39,117 bases of DNA from contig JAJZCG010000017.1 of NCBI GenBank assembly GCA_021846225.1, forward strand, positions 1 to 39,117, in the 5' to 3' direction. The notes under the pieces are model-generated. The model ran no database searches. It saw only the letters and a program-made list of their open reading frames with translations, and had not been told where the DNA came from. The position numbers and the translations under genes are program-made. Shown here piece after piece: positions 1-7,525 of this stretch (position 1 is its first letter; every line of letters begins with the position of its first letter). This DNA comes from Pseudomonadota bacterium (lineage in GTDB: Bacteria; Pseudomonadota; Alphaproteobacteria; Acetobacterales; Acetobacteraceae).

Positions 1-1157
1 GGCCGCGCGAGGAATATTACCTGCTACTGCTCACCGCCACGCTCGGCGCCGCGCTGCTGCCGGCCAGCGTCCACTTCGCCTCGTTTTTCCTCGGGCTCGA
101 AACCCTCAGCATCTCGCTGCTCGGACTGATCGCCTATGCCAGCCCGCGCGAGGAGTCGGCGGAGGCAGGGATCAAATATCTCATCCTCGGCGGCGCCTCC
201 TCCGCCTTCCTGCTGTTTGGCATGGCGCTGATCTATGCCGATCTCGGCACCATGTCCTTCGCCCAGATCGGCGCGCTGGTCCGCGCGGGAGATCCGCACG
301 ATCTCTTCCGCCTGGTAGGTGGCGCCATGATTTTAACCGGCGTTGGCTTCAAACTCTCGCTGGTGCCGTTCCATATGTGGACGCCCGATATCTATGAGGG
401 CGCGCCAGCGCCGGTCACGGCCTTCATCGCGGTGGTTTCGAAAATCGCCGTATTCGCGGTGATCCTGCGCTATTTCATCCTCGCAGGCGGCGAGGCCAGC
501 GCCTCGCTGCGCACGGGGCTGGCCACGATCGCGATCCTCTCCATGCTCGGCGGCAATCTGCTCGCGCTGATGCAGAACAATGTGAAACGCCTGCTCGCTT
601 ATTCCTCGATCGCGCATCTCGGCTATCTGCTGGTTGCCTTTTTGGCCGGGGGAGCGCTCGGCAACGAGGCGGCCGCCTATTATCTCGCCGCCTATGCCGT
701 CACCAGCCTCGGCGCCTTTGGCATCGTCGCCCAGCTCAGCACGCCTGGGGCGGGCCGCGACGCCGACCGGATGGAGGATTATCACGGCCTCTTCCGTACC
801 CGCCCGTTTCTGGCAAGCAGCCTCGCCCTGATGATGCTCTCCCTCGCCGGATTGCCGCCGACCATGGGCTTCATCGGCAAGTTCTACCTCATCGCCTCGG
901 GTGTTGGCGCCGGATTGTTCTGGCCGGTGGCGGCGCTCGTGCTTGGCAGCGTAATCGGCATTTATTATTACCTGCGCGTGCTGGTTGCGATGGCGATGCC
1001 GGTGCCAGCCGCGCACAGCGCCGCCCCGCCGGTCAGGCCGCCGTTGTTTGGCAATGTGGTGATTGCGGTGCTTCTGGCGCTGTTGCTGTTGCTCGGCACC
1101 TACCCGGCGCCTGCAATCGCGCTGATCCGTTTGACCGCCGGCGCGGTGGCCGGGTGA
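1..1157 (+). CDS. nuoN: NADH-quinone oxidoreductase subunit N, 3' part
   Basis: Membrane subunit of respiratory complex I, one of the antiporter-like subunits that couple NADH:quinone electron transfer to proton pumping across the inner membrane. The reading frame is open from the window edge (first full codon at base 3), so the N-terminus is missing. The visible part begins [17 protein letters not shown] and contains the NuoN signatures [32 protein letters not shown] and [17 protein letters not shown], where the Lys and His lie in a half-channel helix. Many hydrophobic helices continue to the stop at 1155-1157. NuoN normally closes the nuo operon, and no further nuo gene follows here. Recognition is from family knowledge and is strong. 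Confidence 0.95.
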   Translation, partial: PREEYYLLLLTATLGAALLPASVHFASFFLGLETLSISLLGLIAYASPREESAEAGIKYLILGGASSAFLLFGMALIYADLGTMSFAQIGALVRAGDPHDLFRLVGGAMILTGVGFKLSLVPFHMWTPDIYEGAPAPVTAFIAVVSKIAVFAVILRYFILAGGEASASLRTGLATIAILSMLGGNLLALMQNNVKRLLAYSSIAHLGYLLVAFLAGGALGNEAAAYYLAAYAVTSLGAFGIVAQLSTPGAGRDADRMEDYHGLFRTRPFLASSLALMMLSLAGLPPTMGFIGKFYLIASGVGAGLFWPVAALVLGSVIGIYYYLRVLVAMAMPVPAAHSAAPPVRPPLFGNVVIAVLLALLLLLGTYPAPAIALIRLTAGAVAG

Positions 1158-1407
1158 ATCCGGTGCTTCTACCGCAGTGCATTTTGCATGGCTGAACTGT
1201 GCTCTCAAGCCTTGATGTGCTGGATCGGGCGCTAAAAAAAGCGCATAATCATTTCAAGATGGCCCTCATGCCTCGTGCCGAACATGTTGATATCAGGCAC
1301 TATCTTCAGGACCGGCCATCTGGACAGGGTATCAGCATTGTTCGTGCCCGCGCGGCACGCAAGCTGATGGTTTAAATAGTTTCGGCACGAAATGCGGAGA
1401 AACGATT

Positions 1408-1839
1408 ATGACAACCATCCGGCAGATTCTCGACCAGAAGGGGTGGAATCTGATTACGCTTAGGCTTGATCAGATGATTCCTGAAGTAGCGCGGTTTCTT
1501 TCCGCCAAACGGATTGGCGCGGCGCCGGTGGTTGACGATAATGGGCGCATGGCCGGGATGCTCTCCGAGCGCGATGTTATGCGTCTGGTCGGAGAGATCG
1601 GCAACGATATCAGAACGCGGACGGCGGCGGATGTAATGACCGACCTGATCGCCTTCTGTACACCCGAGAGCACCATCCTGGACGCAATGCTGCTGATGAC
1701 CAACAAGCGTTGCCGCCATCTGCCGGTTTTCGAAAATGGAGAGCTGGTGGCGATTGTGAGCATCGGCGATCTCGTGAAGGCGCGGCTGGAAGAGGCTGAG
1801 TTCGAAGTCGCCTCGCTGCGGGCTTATATAACGTCCTAA
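1408..1839 (+). CDS. CBS-domain pair protein
   Basis: A 143-residue stand-alone CBS (Bateman) module. Two CBS repeats fill the protein: roughly residues 15-65 (ARFLSAKRIGAAPVVDDNGRM then LSERDVMRLV) and 75-135 (VMTDLIAFCTPESTILDAML then VSIGDLVKARLEE). The closing SERD and SIGDLV elements are typical of the family. Such modules usually bind adenine nucleotides (AMP, ATP, SAM) and act as energy or redox sensors; the partner is not evident. The ATG at 1408 has a GGAG about 9 bases upstream. The gene stands alone between nuoN and a transposase scar. Family assignment is firm; the physiological role is unknown. Confidence 0.9.
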   Translation: MTTIRQILDQKGWNLITLRLDQMIPEVARFLSAKRIGAAPVVDDNGRMAGMLSERDVMRLVGEIGNDIRTRTAADVMTDLIAFCTPESTILDAMLLMTNKRCRHLPVFENGELVAIVSIGDLVKARLEEAEFEVASLRAYITS

Positions 1840-2143
1840 ATTGTGCCTGCATAAGTTATCGATTCACCCGGCCACTCGATTTTTGTAGAATGCCCTCACA
1901 TTGACGGGAGGGCAGCCTTGGAGCGGGCGGCCTTTTTGGCGGAGATGGATGCGAGCGCGATGCTGGGTGACCTGCTGCACGGCAAGGAGTGCGATCTCTG
2001 GGGTGACCAAGCATAGCAGGGCTAGGTCATCAAAGAGAGGGGCGGCGTTCGAGAGCCGCCCGTGTGCGAACCCGCGGGGCTGGCTGGATTGTGGGATTTT
2101 TGCTCCTGTCCGGGTTCGCTGCTTCTGGCTTCGGATGCGGTGA
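1840..2143 (+). pseudogene. IS5-type transposase scar in a gene-poor stretch
   Basis: This stretch between the CBS gene and the GNAT gene has no intact gene. Read from about 1918 it encodes AAFLAEMDASAMLGDLLHG, then ECDLWGDQA and an in-frame TAG, then QG and a second TAG. This matches the part of IS5-group transposases that contains the second catalytic Asp (typically LLHG...VWGDQAYRGQ), so it appears to be a decayed internal fragment. A 7-bp inverted repeat (GGGCGGC/GCCGCCC, 2040-2061) lies just downstream. No terminal inverted repeats or target duplication are visible. The identification rests on a short motif recalled from the family. Confidence 0.5.
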
Positions 2144-2674
2144 TCAGGGGATTCTTCCGCTTGATGAACGGGTTGCGGATGCGGCGATATCGGCAATCGA
2201 TCGGAACAGCACCAGCGCATCATCTTTCGACGGCAGAAAACCCCGGCGGCGCCAGAACGCCGCGGAGTCATCATCAACGGCATTGACGATGAACGCCCGC
2301 CCGCCGATCAGCGCGGCGCCATTCACGCTGCGGGCCAGGGCATGGTTGAACAATCCCAGGCCAATCCCCTGCCCACCCCAAGCATGGTCCGTCGCGAGTT
2401 GCCCGAGCAGAATACACGGCACCGGGTTCGGCGGTTGTCCCGTGCGGATCGCGCGCGGCAGGCTGGCTGGCACAATGGCGGTGGGTGCCAAACCGTAATA
2501 GCCAACCACCCTGCCCTGCACATGGACAGCCATGACCACGGTAAACCCCTTTTGCTGGCTGGCCAGCGCCCGGGTCTTCAACCAATGGTCAAGCGAAGAC
2601 TTGCCGCAGGAAAATTGGGATACATCGTGACCGGCATTTAGCAGTTCGGGTGCGGAGAGCGATGCCTTCGCCAT
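2144..2674 (-). CDS. GNAT acetyltransferase toxin of a DUF1778-GNAT toxin-antitoxin pair (TacT-like)
   Basis: A 176-residue GNAT-fold protein resembling TacT/AtaT-type toxins, which block translation by acetylating the amino acid on charged tRNA. The N-terminus reads LSAPELLNAGHDVSQFSCGK followed by SLDHWLKTRAL, the usual opening of this family. The acetyl-CoA-binding segment lies around LGQLATDHAWGGQGIGLGL, and the tail contains AAFWRRRGF, common in GNAT toxins. The start at 2674 is chosen because its ATG shares one base with the antitoxin stop (TGATG), implying translational coupling. A start 27 bases upstream (2701) is possible but lies inside the antitoxin gene. Substrate specificity cannot be read from the sequence. 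Confidence 0.88.
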   Translation of the reverse strand: MAKASLSAPELLNAGHDVSQFSCGKSSLDHWLKTRALASQQKGFTVVMAVHVQGRVVGYYGLAPTAIVPASLPRAIRTGQPPNPVPCILLGQLATDHAWGGQGIGLGLFNHALARSVNGAALIGGRAFIVNAVDDDSAAFWRRRGFLPSKDDALVLFRSIADIAASATRSSSGRIP

Positions 2675-2988
2675 CAGCGCTTTGCCGTTTCCTTCTTCCA
2701 CGGCGCCCGGCGGCGAAGGGATGCCACCATTTCCGGCACGGGTTCCGCAGGGGCGGAGACGGCCTGCATAAAGGCATCAAACCCTTCTGCGCTCATACGC
2801 ACCAGCGCGCGCTCCATGAGCACTTCCTCAGCGGCCCGCACCGCGGCCTCACGCATAAAATCCGTGCGCGAGCGCCCGCGCAAATCAGCCGCACGGTCGA
2901 TAATGGCGATGTCACCTTCTGGCAGCCGCATCGAGAGCGGATGGTCCTTGCGCTTGGGCGTGGCGGTCATGGCTGTGGCTTTTGTCAT
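2674..2988 (-). CDS. DUF1778 ribbon-helix-helix antitoxin
   Basis: Antitoxin partner of the adjacent GNAT toxin, about 104 residues from the chosen ATG. The N-terminal half carries the ribbon-helix-helix DNA-binding region (HPLSMRLPEGDIAIIDRAAD followed by RGRSRTDFMREAAVRAAEE), where DUF1778 antitoxins dimerise and bind their own promoter. The C-terminal tail, including WKKETAKR, would neutralise the toxin. The open frame extends upstream to 3126, but the start at 2988 (MTKATAMTATPKRKDH) fits family length. A second ATG lies at 2970. The stop overlaps the toxin start, as is typical for antitoxin-first TA operons. Autoregulation is expected; see the repeat at 3014-3025. Confidence 0.85.
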   Translation of the reverse strand: MTKATAMTATPKRKDHPLSMRLPEGDIAIIDRAADLRGRSRTDFMREAAVRAAEEVLMERALVRMSAEGFDAFMQAVSAPAEPVPEMVASLRRRAPWKKETAKR

Positions 2989-3013
2989 CGGGTATAGATC
3001 GCGGTAGTGCTTT

Positions 3014-3025
3014 ATACAATACAAT
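3014..3025 (-). promoter_or_regulatory. Possible promoter/operator of the TA operon
   Basis: Directly upstream of the antitoxin start the minus strand reads ATTGTATTGTATAAAGC, with two direct ATTGTA repeats running into a TATAAA-like -10 element. Short repeats at the promoter are the usual autoregulatory site of ribbon-helix-helix antitoxins. The repeat is seen; its function is inferred. Confidence 0.35.
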
Positions 3026-3167
3026 GCCCTTCCATCATCATCTATGCCGCCTCGGAACACCCGCTCCCGTTTTTCACCGCTATGGGCGCAAGCGAGGGCA
3101 GCGCGGCGCACACATCCACCGAACACGCCATCCTGCGGATGGACGCATATGGGTTGGCCCTGCCAGA

Positions 3168-3899
3168 TTAACCCGGCACGGCCGCACGCGATGCTCCCTG
3201 GTGCCGGCGCTCGGTAAAGTCTGGATCAACCCCCGCTGAAAATGGTGGATTACCCTGCGTGGCCGCGAACACGGGGAGCAATGTGGCCACCAACTGGGTC
3301 CCAAAGGTGCTGCTCATGGGTGCCCCGCTGAGGAACAGCCGGTAGTAGATCGGACCAAGCAGTAAGTCGGTAACCACTTCCGGGTCGAGATCAGCGCGTA
3401 ATTCGCCGCGGGCGATGCCCCTCGCCACGAGTACGCTTACCTCTGCCACTCGCCGGCTGACAACTTTTTCACGGTAGACGCTCGCCAGATGAGGATCCGC
3501 AGCGATTTCAGGGACTAGCCCCTTCATGACCATTCCCATGACAGTGGTGGTCATTAGGCTGACCGTCTTGTCGACCAGTTTGGTAAGTTCGGCCACAGTG
3601 CCGCCGAGATAGGGCTGGGTGCTGACATCCTCCAGCATATCCAACAGTACTGCCAGAGCGAGGTCAGTCTTAGAGCGGTAGCGACGATAGATGGTGGTCT
3701 TTGCCACCCCTGCGCGTTCCGCAACCCCCTCCACGGTTAAAGCTCCGAACCCTCTCTCCCCGAGCAATGAGCGGGTCGCATCCAATACCGCGCGCTCGCT
3801 GCGAAAACGGCGCCGCGCAGAGGCGGAAGGAAGTTCTGGCGCTACAGCCTCGCGGCTTTCAGCTTGGTCAGTTTTTTGGCGTTGCATTTGCATTGACAC
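3168..3899 (-). CDS. TetR/AcrR-family transcriptional regulator
   Basis: A 243-residue TetR-type repressor. The helix-turn-helix lies at about residues 45-80 (GALTVEGVAERAGVAKTTIY then RRYRSKTDLALAVL), the classic TetR N-terminal domain. A basic leader (MSMQMQRQKT...RRRFRSERAVLDATR) precedes it, and a C-terminal ligand/dimer domain with MTTTVMGMVMKGLVPEIAAD and VVTDLLLGPIYYRLF resembles the TetR_C group common in alphaproteobacteria and actinobacteria. It is transcribed divergently from the gene at 4032, and a perfect inverted repeat sits between them. The most likely job is to repress that divergent unit and itself. The ligand is unknown. Confidence 0.92.
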   Translation of the reverse strand: MSMQMQRQKTDQAESREAVAPELPSASARRRFRSERAVLDATRSLLGERGFGALTVEGVAERAGVAKTTIYRRYRSKTDLALAVLLDMLEDVSTQPYLGGTVAELTKLVDKTVSLMTTTVMGMVMKGLVPEIAADPHLASVYREKVVSRRVAEVSVLVARGIARGELRADLDPEVVTDLLLGPIYYRLFLSGAPMSSTFGTQLVATLLPVFAATQGNPPFSAGVDPDFTERRHQGASRAAVPG

Positions 3900-3918
3900 A
3901 TCTTAGCACATCGCCTAT

Positions 3919-3937
3919 ACGCTACGCAACGTAGCGT
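3919..3937. promoter_or_regulatory. TetR-type operator, perfect 8-3-8 inverted repeat
   Basis: ACGCTACG-CAA-CGTAGCGT is a perfect inverted repeat with 8-bp arms, about 20 bp upstream of the TetR start and about 95 bp upstream of the divergent gene at 4032. Size, symmetry and position match a TetR autorepression site controlling both directions. The repeat is seen; binding by the adjacent regulator is inferred. Confidence 0.7.
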
Positions 3938-4031
3938 TTTAATATGTTCACCGCGCACCACATGCCCGCGACCGGGCTGTTGGTCCAGCGCTTCATCAGA
4001 CGCTGCCGAACCAGAACCGAAGAGGTTAGCA

Positions 4032-4616
4032 ATGTCACAGCAATCGACCAGCCAAAACAGGATCAGCTCGAAACTGGCGATCGAGTATCCAGATTTCGAT
4101 ACTCTGCCTGAAGCAGTCAGGAAGAAATTCGAGGGCCTGCCGACTAAGGTAAATTTCTTCAAAATGATGGGTTACAGCGCGGGCACGTTCATCCCCATTA
4201 TTGATCTTACCAACGCTATTTTCAAAGATTTGACACTCTCCGATTACCACAAGGAGTTGTTTGTGCTGATGGTCGGCGCGCATGAACGCGCAGATTACGA
4301 ATGGGAACAGCATGTTTCCATCTCGCGCGCGGCGGGCGTGAATGACGATCAATTCGTTGCAATTGCTGAAAACCGTCTTGAAGATGCCGCGGTTTTCAAC
4401 GAACGCGAGCGCGTGTTTCTGCGGTTTGGCAAAACCATTCTTCGGGAAGGCAAGGCACCGGCGGTTCTGTTCAAGCATGCGCTCGAACATTTCAATGTTC
4501 AGGAACTCGCCGACGCCATGATCGTTATTGGATATTATAGGATGATCTCAGGTTTCATCCAGACCTTTAACCTTCCCATTGATCCTCAGGAGGATGGAAA
4601 TTGGGTCAAAGGATGA
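4032..4616 (+). CDS. Carboxymuconolactone decarboxylase (CMD/AhpD-fold) family protein
   Basis: A 194-residue all-helical CMD-like protein. The core motif is KELFVLMVGAHERADYEWEQ followed by HVSISRAAGVNDDQFVAI, matching the CMD domain at about residues 70-115. The Cys-x-x-Cys of true AhpD peroxidases is absent, and the EWEQH arrangement resembles the decarboxylase/uncharacterised branch. The start at 4032 is preceded by GAGG at good spacing. It is divergent from the TetR gene and probably cotranscribed with the dehydrogenase 37 bp downstream. Its substrate cannot be assigned; nearness to the alicyclic degradation island suggests a role with cyclic or branched acids, but that is an inference. 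Confidence 0.85.
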   Translation: MSQQSTSQNRISSKLAIEYPDFDTLPEAVRKKFEGLPTKVNFFKMMGYSAGTFIPIIDLTNAIFKDLTLSDYHKELFVLMVGAHERADYEWEQHVSISRAAGVNDDQFVAIAENRLEDAAVFNERERVFLRFGKTILREGKAPAVLFKHALEHFNVQELADAMIVIGYYRMISGFIQTFNLPIDPQEDGNWVKG

Positions 4617-4653
4617 TGCCGGGCGCAACACTCTTTGTCATAGGACATAAGTC

Positions 4654-5487
4654 ATGAGCAAAAAAATCGGTTTTGTCGGCTTGGGAACGATGGGTTTTCC
4701 CATGGCCATTAATCTCAAGAAAGCGGGCTTCGAAGTCGTCGGCTATGATGCCTTCAAAGGCGTCTATGAGAAGGCTAGGTCCGCTGGGATCACCATGGTC
4801 GAGACGCTCAAAGAAGTTGCCGAGCAGTCCGGCGAAGCGGTTATCTCGATGGTGCGCGATTATGCGCAGAATGTGGAGGTGATTCTTGGGAAAGATGGGC
4901 TCCTGGCGGCGCAGTCCAAGGGCAAGACGATCATCGTGATGAGCACGCTAGACCCTGAAACGATGAACGGCCTTGGTGAAAAGGTCCAGAAGGAGAGTGA
5001 CTTTACGCTCATCAGCGCTGCGGTAAGCGGTGGCCGCTCGGGCGCGGAAGCCGGAACATTGTCGATCATGACGTCGGGATCTGAAGTGATCGTCAAAAGC
5101 CTCCAGCCGTATTTCGAGGCCATGGGGGCAAATATTTTTTATTACGGCGACAAGCCAGGCAACAGCCAGGTGGCGAAGCTGGTTAACAATATGATCCTGG
5201 GCATTACCATGAATGCCGTAGCGGAGGGGCTGAAACTTTCAAACAGCTATAACCTGCCCCAGGATGCGCTGTTTAGCCTGCTGAAGGTCAGCACCGGGGA
5301 CAGTTGGGTGGTGAGGAACTGGGCCGACGTGTCGGAATGGACCGCGGAAACCGCGCTGGCCGTCCTGCTTAAGGACCTGAAAGCGGCGCATGGCGAGGGG
5401 CTTAGCCGCAACGTGACGCTGCCCTTCAACGCCCTGGCCTCGACGCAATTGTTTGACGCCATGGGTAAAAAGAAACACCTTCCGTAA
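4654..5487 (+). CDS. NAD(P)-dependent beta-hydroxyacid dehydrogenase (3-hydroxyisobutyrate dehydrogenase family)
   Basis: A 277-residue member of the family that oxidises 3-hydroxyacids or reduces tartronate semialdehyde. The dinucleotide fold opens with IGFVGLGTMGFPMAINLKKA (GxGxxG at residues 9-14). The substrate loop is SAAVSGGRSGAEAGTLSIM, and the catalytic Lys is about residue 175 in GNSQVAKLVNNMILG. The all-alpha C-terminal domain ends with DLKAAHGEGLSRNVTLPFNA. Length is slightly short for the family (about 290-300) but all key elements are present. It follows the CMD gene with a 37-bp gap, so it is probably part of the same TetR-controlled unit. The exact substrate is not deducible. 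Confidence 0.9.
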   Translation: MSKKIGFVGLGTMGFPMAINLKKAGFEVVGYDAFKGVYEKARSAGITMVETLKEVAEQSGEAVISMVRDYAQNVEVILGKDGLLAAQSKGKTIIVMSTLDPETMNGLGEKVQKESDFTLISAAVSGGRSGAEAGTLSIMTSGSEVIVKSLQPYFEAMGANIFYYGDKPGNSQVAKLVNNMILGITMNAVAEGLKLSNSYNLPQDALFSLLKVSTGDSWVVRNWADVSEWTAETALAVLLKDLKAAHGEGLSRNVTLPFNALASTQLFDAMGKKKHLP

Positions 5488-5543
5488 ACTCAAGCAACCA
5501 TGGCCCGCAACTAAAGCCAAGCCAAAGCCGATTGGCAATTAAC

Positions 5544-5585
5544 CGGGGCAGAGGCGCGCATTACGTTAAATGCGCCTCTACCCCG
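5544..5585. terminator. Bidirectional hairpin between convergent genes
   Basis: A long hairpin with left arm CGGGGCAGAGGCGC (5544-5557) and right arm GCGCCTCTACCCCG (5572-5585), one mismatch. It sits exactly between the convergent dehydrogenase and outer-membrane channel genes. There is no long T run on either side, so it is a probable rather than textbook intrinsic terminator. Confidence 0.6.
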
Positions 5586-5617
5586 TAATATGAATGATTC
5601 GCGCAAGGGGCGATGTC

Positions 5618-6535
5618 TCAGAAGACTTTGGCGATACGGACCATCATGCCAAAATTTTCATTGAATCCGCCGACGACGTGCAGATCATGTACGAGTTCAA
5701 CCATGGCCTGGACTCCAGGCTTCACGAAAAAATGTGAGCCGGAGAGCCGTATTTCCTCGGACTCCGTCTTGTTGCCAGTGGCAACGCCATCAACGCTGGA
5801 ATAACCGCCGAAATTTCCGGTAAATCCAAACGAACCCGTGTCCACCGGCGTGAACTTATAGTTCAGCCACATCTGGCCTTCGTAGCTCGGCTGCTCGGAC
5901 AATGTGCCGCCGCTGATCGCAGCTTGCGTGTTATTGCCGTAAAACGTCGCGTCAGCGACCAGTTCCGTGTCCAGCTTGGGAGCCAGCCGTTGGATATAGC
6001 CTGTTTGGACTGTGCCGCTGAACCGGTTGTCGCCGAGATTTGTTGCGACATTGCGGTTCCAGTTGCCATCGGGAATATGGATATAGCCGCCCAGCGCCCA
6101 ATACTGGCCTTTGTCAGGATTGTTGATGGCCCAGGCGAATGTATCAATTGATAAATCGCCCAGCTGAACGCCGGGTGTCTGGAGTTCGGTGCCGCCGATC
6201 CTGGCGTCGGAATAGCCGCCGAATACCTGGTAGATGCTGGTCAGGAAGCGTATGTTGCTGATGTCATAATAGCGGACATAACGGGCGATTCCGACCTGCG
6301 CCTGAACATGGGTGTTGTTCTTGATCGGTGGGGCGCCAACCGGATCATACTCTTCGTAGTTGCCGAGAACGTAATAGCCCAGAACAATATTCGTACCCGC
6401 GGGCAGTGGCAGAAAATCATGCGCCTGGGTATCCACCGCATAGGCGTTTCGCAGGCCGCCCAACGGCGCTGCCGCCACCGCGAGGCCCATAAATGTTGCT
6501 GCCAACAGGCGGTGTTTTATGGTTTTCCGAATCAT
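5618..6535 (-). CDS. SphA/MetA-pathway-type outer-membrane channel protein
   Basis: A 305-residue predicted outer-membrane beta-barrel of the Phenol_MetA_deg/SphA type, associated with uptake of hydrophobic or aromatic substrates. A signal peptide is clear (MIRKTIKHRLLAATFMGLAV, then cleavage near AYA-VD at about residue 34). Alternating strands rich in Tyr/Phe/Gly follow (for example IVLGYYVLGNYEEYD and GQMWLNYKFTP), and the protein ends with Phe, the barrel-assembly signal (MMVRIAKVF). A good Shine-Dalgarno (AAGGGAGAG) precedes the ATG. It is the last gene of the leftward catabolic block and probably admits the cyclic substrate. Family recognition is from overall pattern and is fairly strong; the substrate is inferred. 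Confidence 0.78.
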   Translation of the reverse strand: MIRKTIKHRLLAATFMGLAVAAAPLGGLRNAYAVDTQAHDFLPLPAGTNIVLGYYVLGNYEEYDPVGAPPIKNNTHVQAQVGIARYVRYYDISNIRFLTSIYQVFGGYSDARIGGTELQTPGVQLGDLSIDTFAWAINNPDKGQYWALGGYIHIPDGNWNRNVATNLGDNRFSGTVQTGYIQRLAPKLDTELVADATFYGNNTQAAISGGTLSEQPSYEGQMWLNYKFTPVDTGSFGFTGNFGGYSSVDGVATGNKTESEEIRLSGSHFFVKPGVQAMVELVHDLHVVGGFNENFGMMVRIAKVF

Positions 6536-6579
6536 TATTACTCTCCCTTATATTTAATTTGTTAGCATCATGTACGGTT

Positions 6580-6606
6580 ATGCGGGAGCGATGCCCTCTC
6601 CCGCAT
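6580..6606 (-). promoter_or_regulatory. Hairpin in the leader of the channel gene
   Basis: A perfect 9-bp inverted repeat (ATGCGGGAG ... CTCCCGCAT, 9-base loop) lies in the 154-bp gap between the SDR stop and the channel-gene start. It could attenuate or separate expression of the last gene in the leftward block. No T tract follows on the minus strand, so it is not called a terminator. Confidence 0.35.
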
Positions 6607-6689
6607 TGCGGCGCGCAAGCGCCACGCTATTTTCTGATTGTTGGAAATTGCGAACTAGCGGCCGGAGTACCCGAACCGGGCGCTTGTTT

Positions 6690-7445
6690 TCAGTTCGCGG
6701 TGTAGCCGCCGTCGACAACCATTTCGGCGCCGTGGACGAAGGAAGATTCGTCCGATGCCAGGAAAAGTACGGCGTTCGATACTTCCTCGGGACGGCTTGG
6801 GCGCTTAAGCAGCGTTGGCCCCAGTACCGCCTGGCGGGTTGCTTCATCGGTGTAAAGCAGGCCGTTGGTCATCGGAGTGTCAATAACGCCGGGATGGATT
6901 GAATTTACACGGATGCCGAACGCGGCCAGGTCTACGGCACAGGATTTGGTCATCAGCCGCACCGCGCCTTTGGAGGAAATATAGGCTCCGGCCATCGGTG
7001 CGCCGATGATTCCATAGATCGACGAGATGTTGATGATCGAAGCATTGCCTGACTCCTTCATCAACGGCACCGCGCTGCGAATGCCTAGGTATACGCCTTT
7101 GACATTGACGTTGAAGGTACGATCGAATTCTTCCGGGGATGTTTCGTGTAGTGGCTTCAAGATCAGGATGCCCGCGTTGTTCACAAGCACGTCCAGCCGG
7201 CCGGCCTTTTGCCGGACCATCTCGATCGCGTTATTCCAATCTGATTCGCTGGTCACGTCATGCGCAATAAATTCAGCCTTGCCGCCGGCGGCGATGATAC
7301 GCGCCACCACAGCCTTACCGGCCAGTACATCGCGATCCGTAACAAAAACATGCCCGCCCTCGCGCGCCAAAAGTTCGGCGTGAGATTTTCCCATTCCCAT
7401 TGCGCCGCCGGTTACCAGAACGGCTTTGCCAGATATGCGGCCCAT
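6690..7445 (-). CDS. Short-chain dehydrogenase/reductase, probable cyclic-alcohol dehydrogenase
   Basis: A 251-residue classical SDR. The cofactor motif is TGGAMGMG (residues 12-19) and an Asp after the second strand (VTDRD) points to NAD rather than NADP. NNAG is at 89-92, the catalytic Ser around 141, and the Tyr-x-x-x-Lys pair is Y155/K159 in AYISSKGA. The start at 7445 is preferred over an upstream extension to 7526 because AAAGGAGA precedes it. Lying directly after the BVMO gene, it most likely oxidises an alicyclic alcohol to the ketone that the BVMO uses, as ChnA does for cyclohexanol. The family is certain; the substrate is inferred from context. Confidence 0.92.
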   Translation of the reverse strand: MGRISGKAVLVTGGAMGMGKSHAELLAREGGHVFVTDRDVLAGKAVVARIIAAGGKAEFIAHDVTSESDWNNAIEMVRQKAGRLDVLVNNAGILILKPLHETSPEEFDRTFNVNVKGVYLGIRSAVPLMKESGNASIINISSIYGIIGAPMAGAYISSKGAVRLMTKSCAVDLAAFGIRVNSIHPGVIDTPMTNGLLYTDEATRQAVLGPTLLKRPSRPEEVSNAVLFLASDESSFVHGAEMVVDGGYTAN

Positions 7446-7525
7446 GAAGTCTCCTTTTATTTTTTGACTTTTTAAAAAGCGGAGGGGAGTGGCCGGGACG
7501 CATTGCTGCCCCCCGGCTGGCACCA

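Noticed and set aside
1229-1244. Hairpin GCGCT-A6-AGCGC after nuoN as a terminator
   Set aside because: Stem is only 5 bp and no T tract follows on the plus strand.
1199-1375. 58-codon GTG-start frame after nuoN ending RARAARKLMV
   Set aside because: No ribosome site, no recognised family, and it overlaps a small A-loop hairpin; it may be a remnant but cannot be supported as a gene.
1864-2283. 139-codon minus-strand frame in the IS-scar region
   Set aside because: Overlaps the GNAT gene end, has no domain or ribosome site, and composition looks like a shadow frame.
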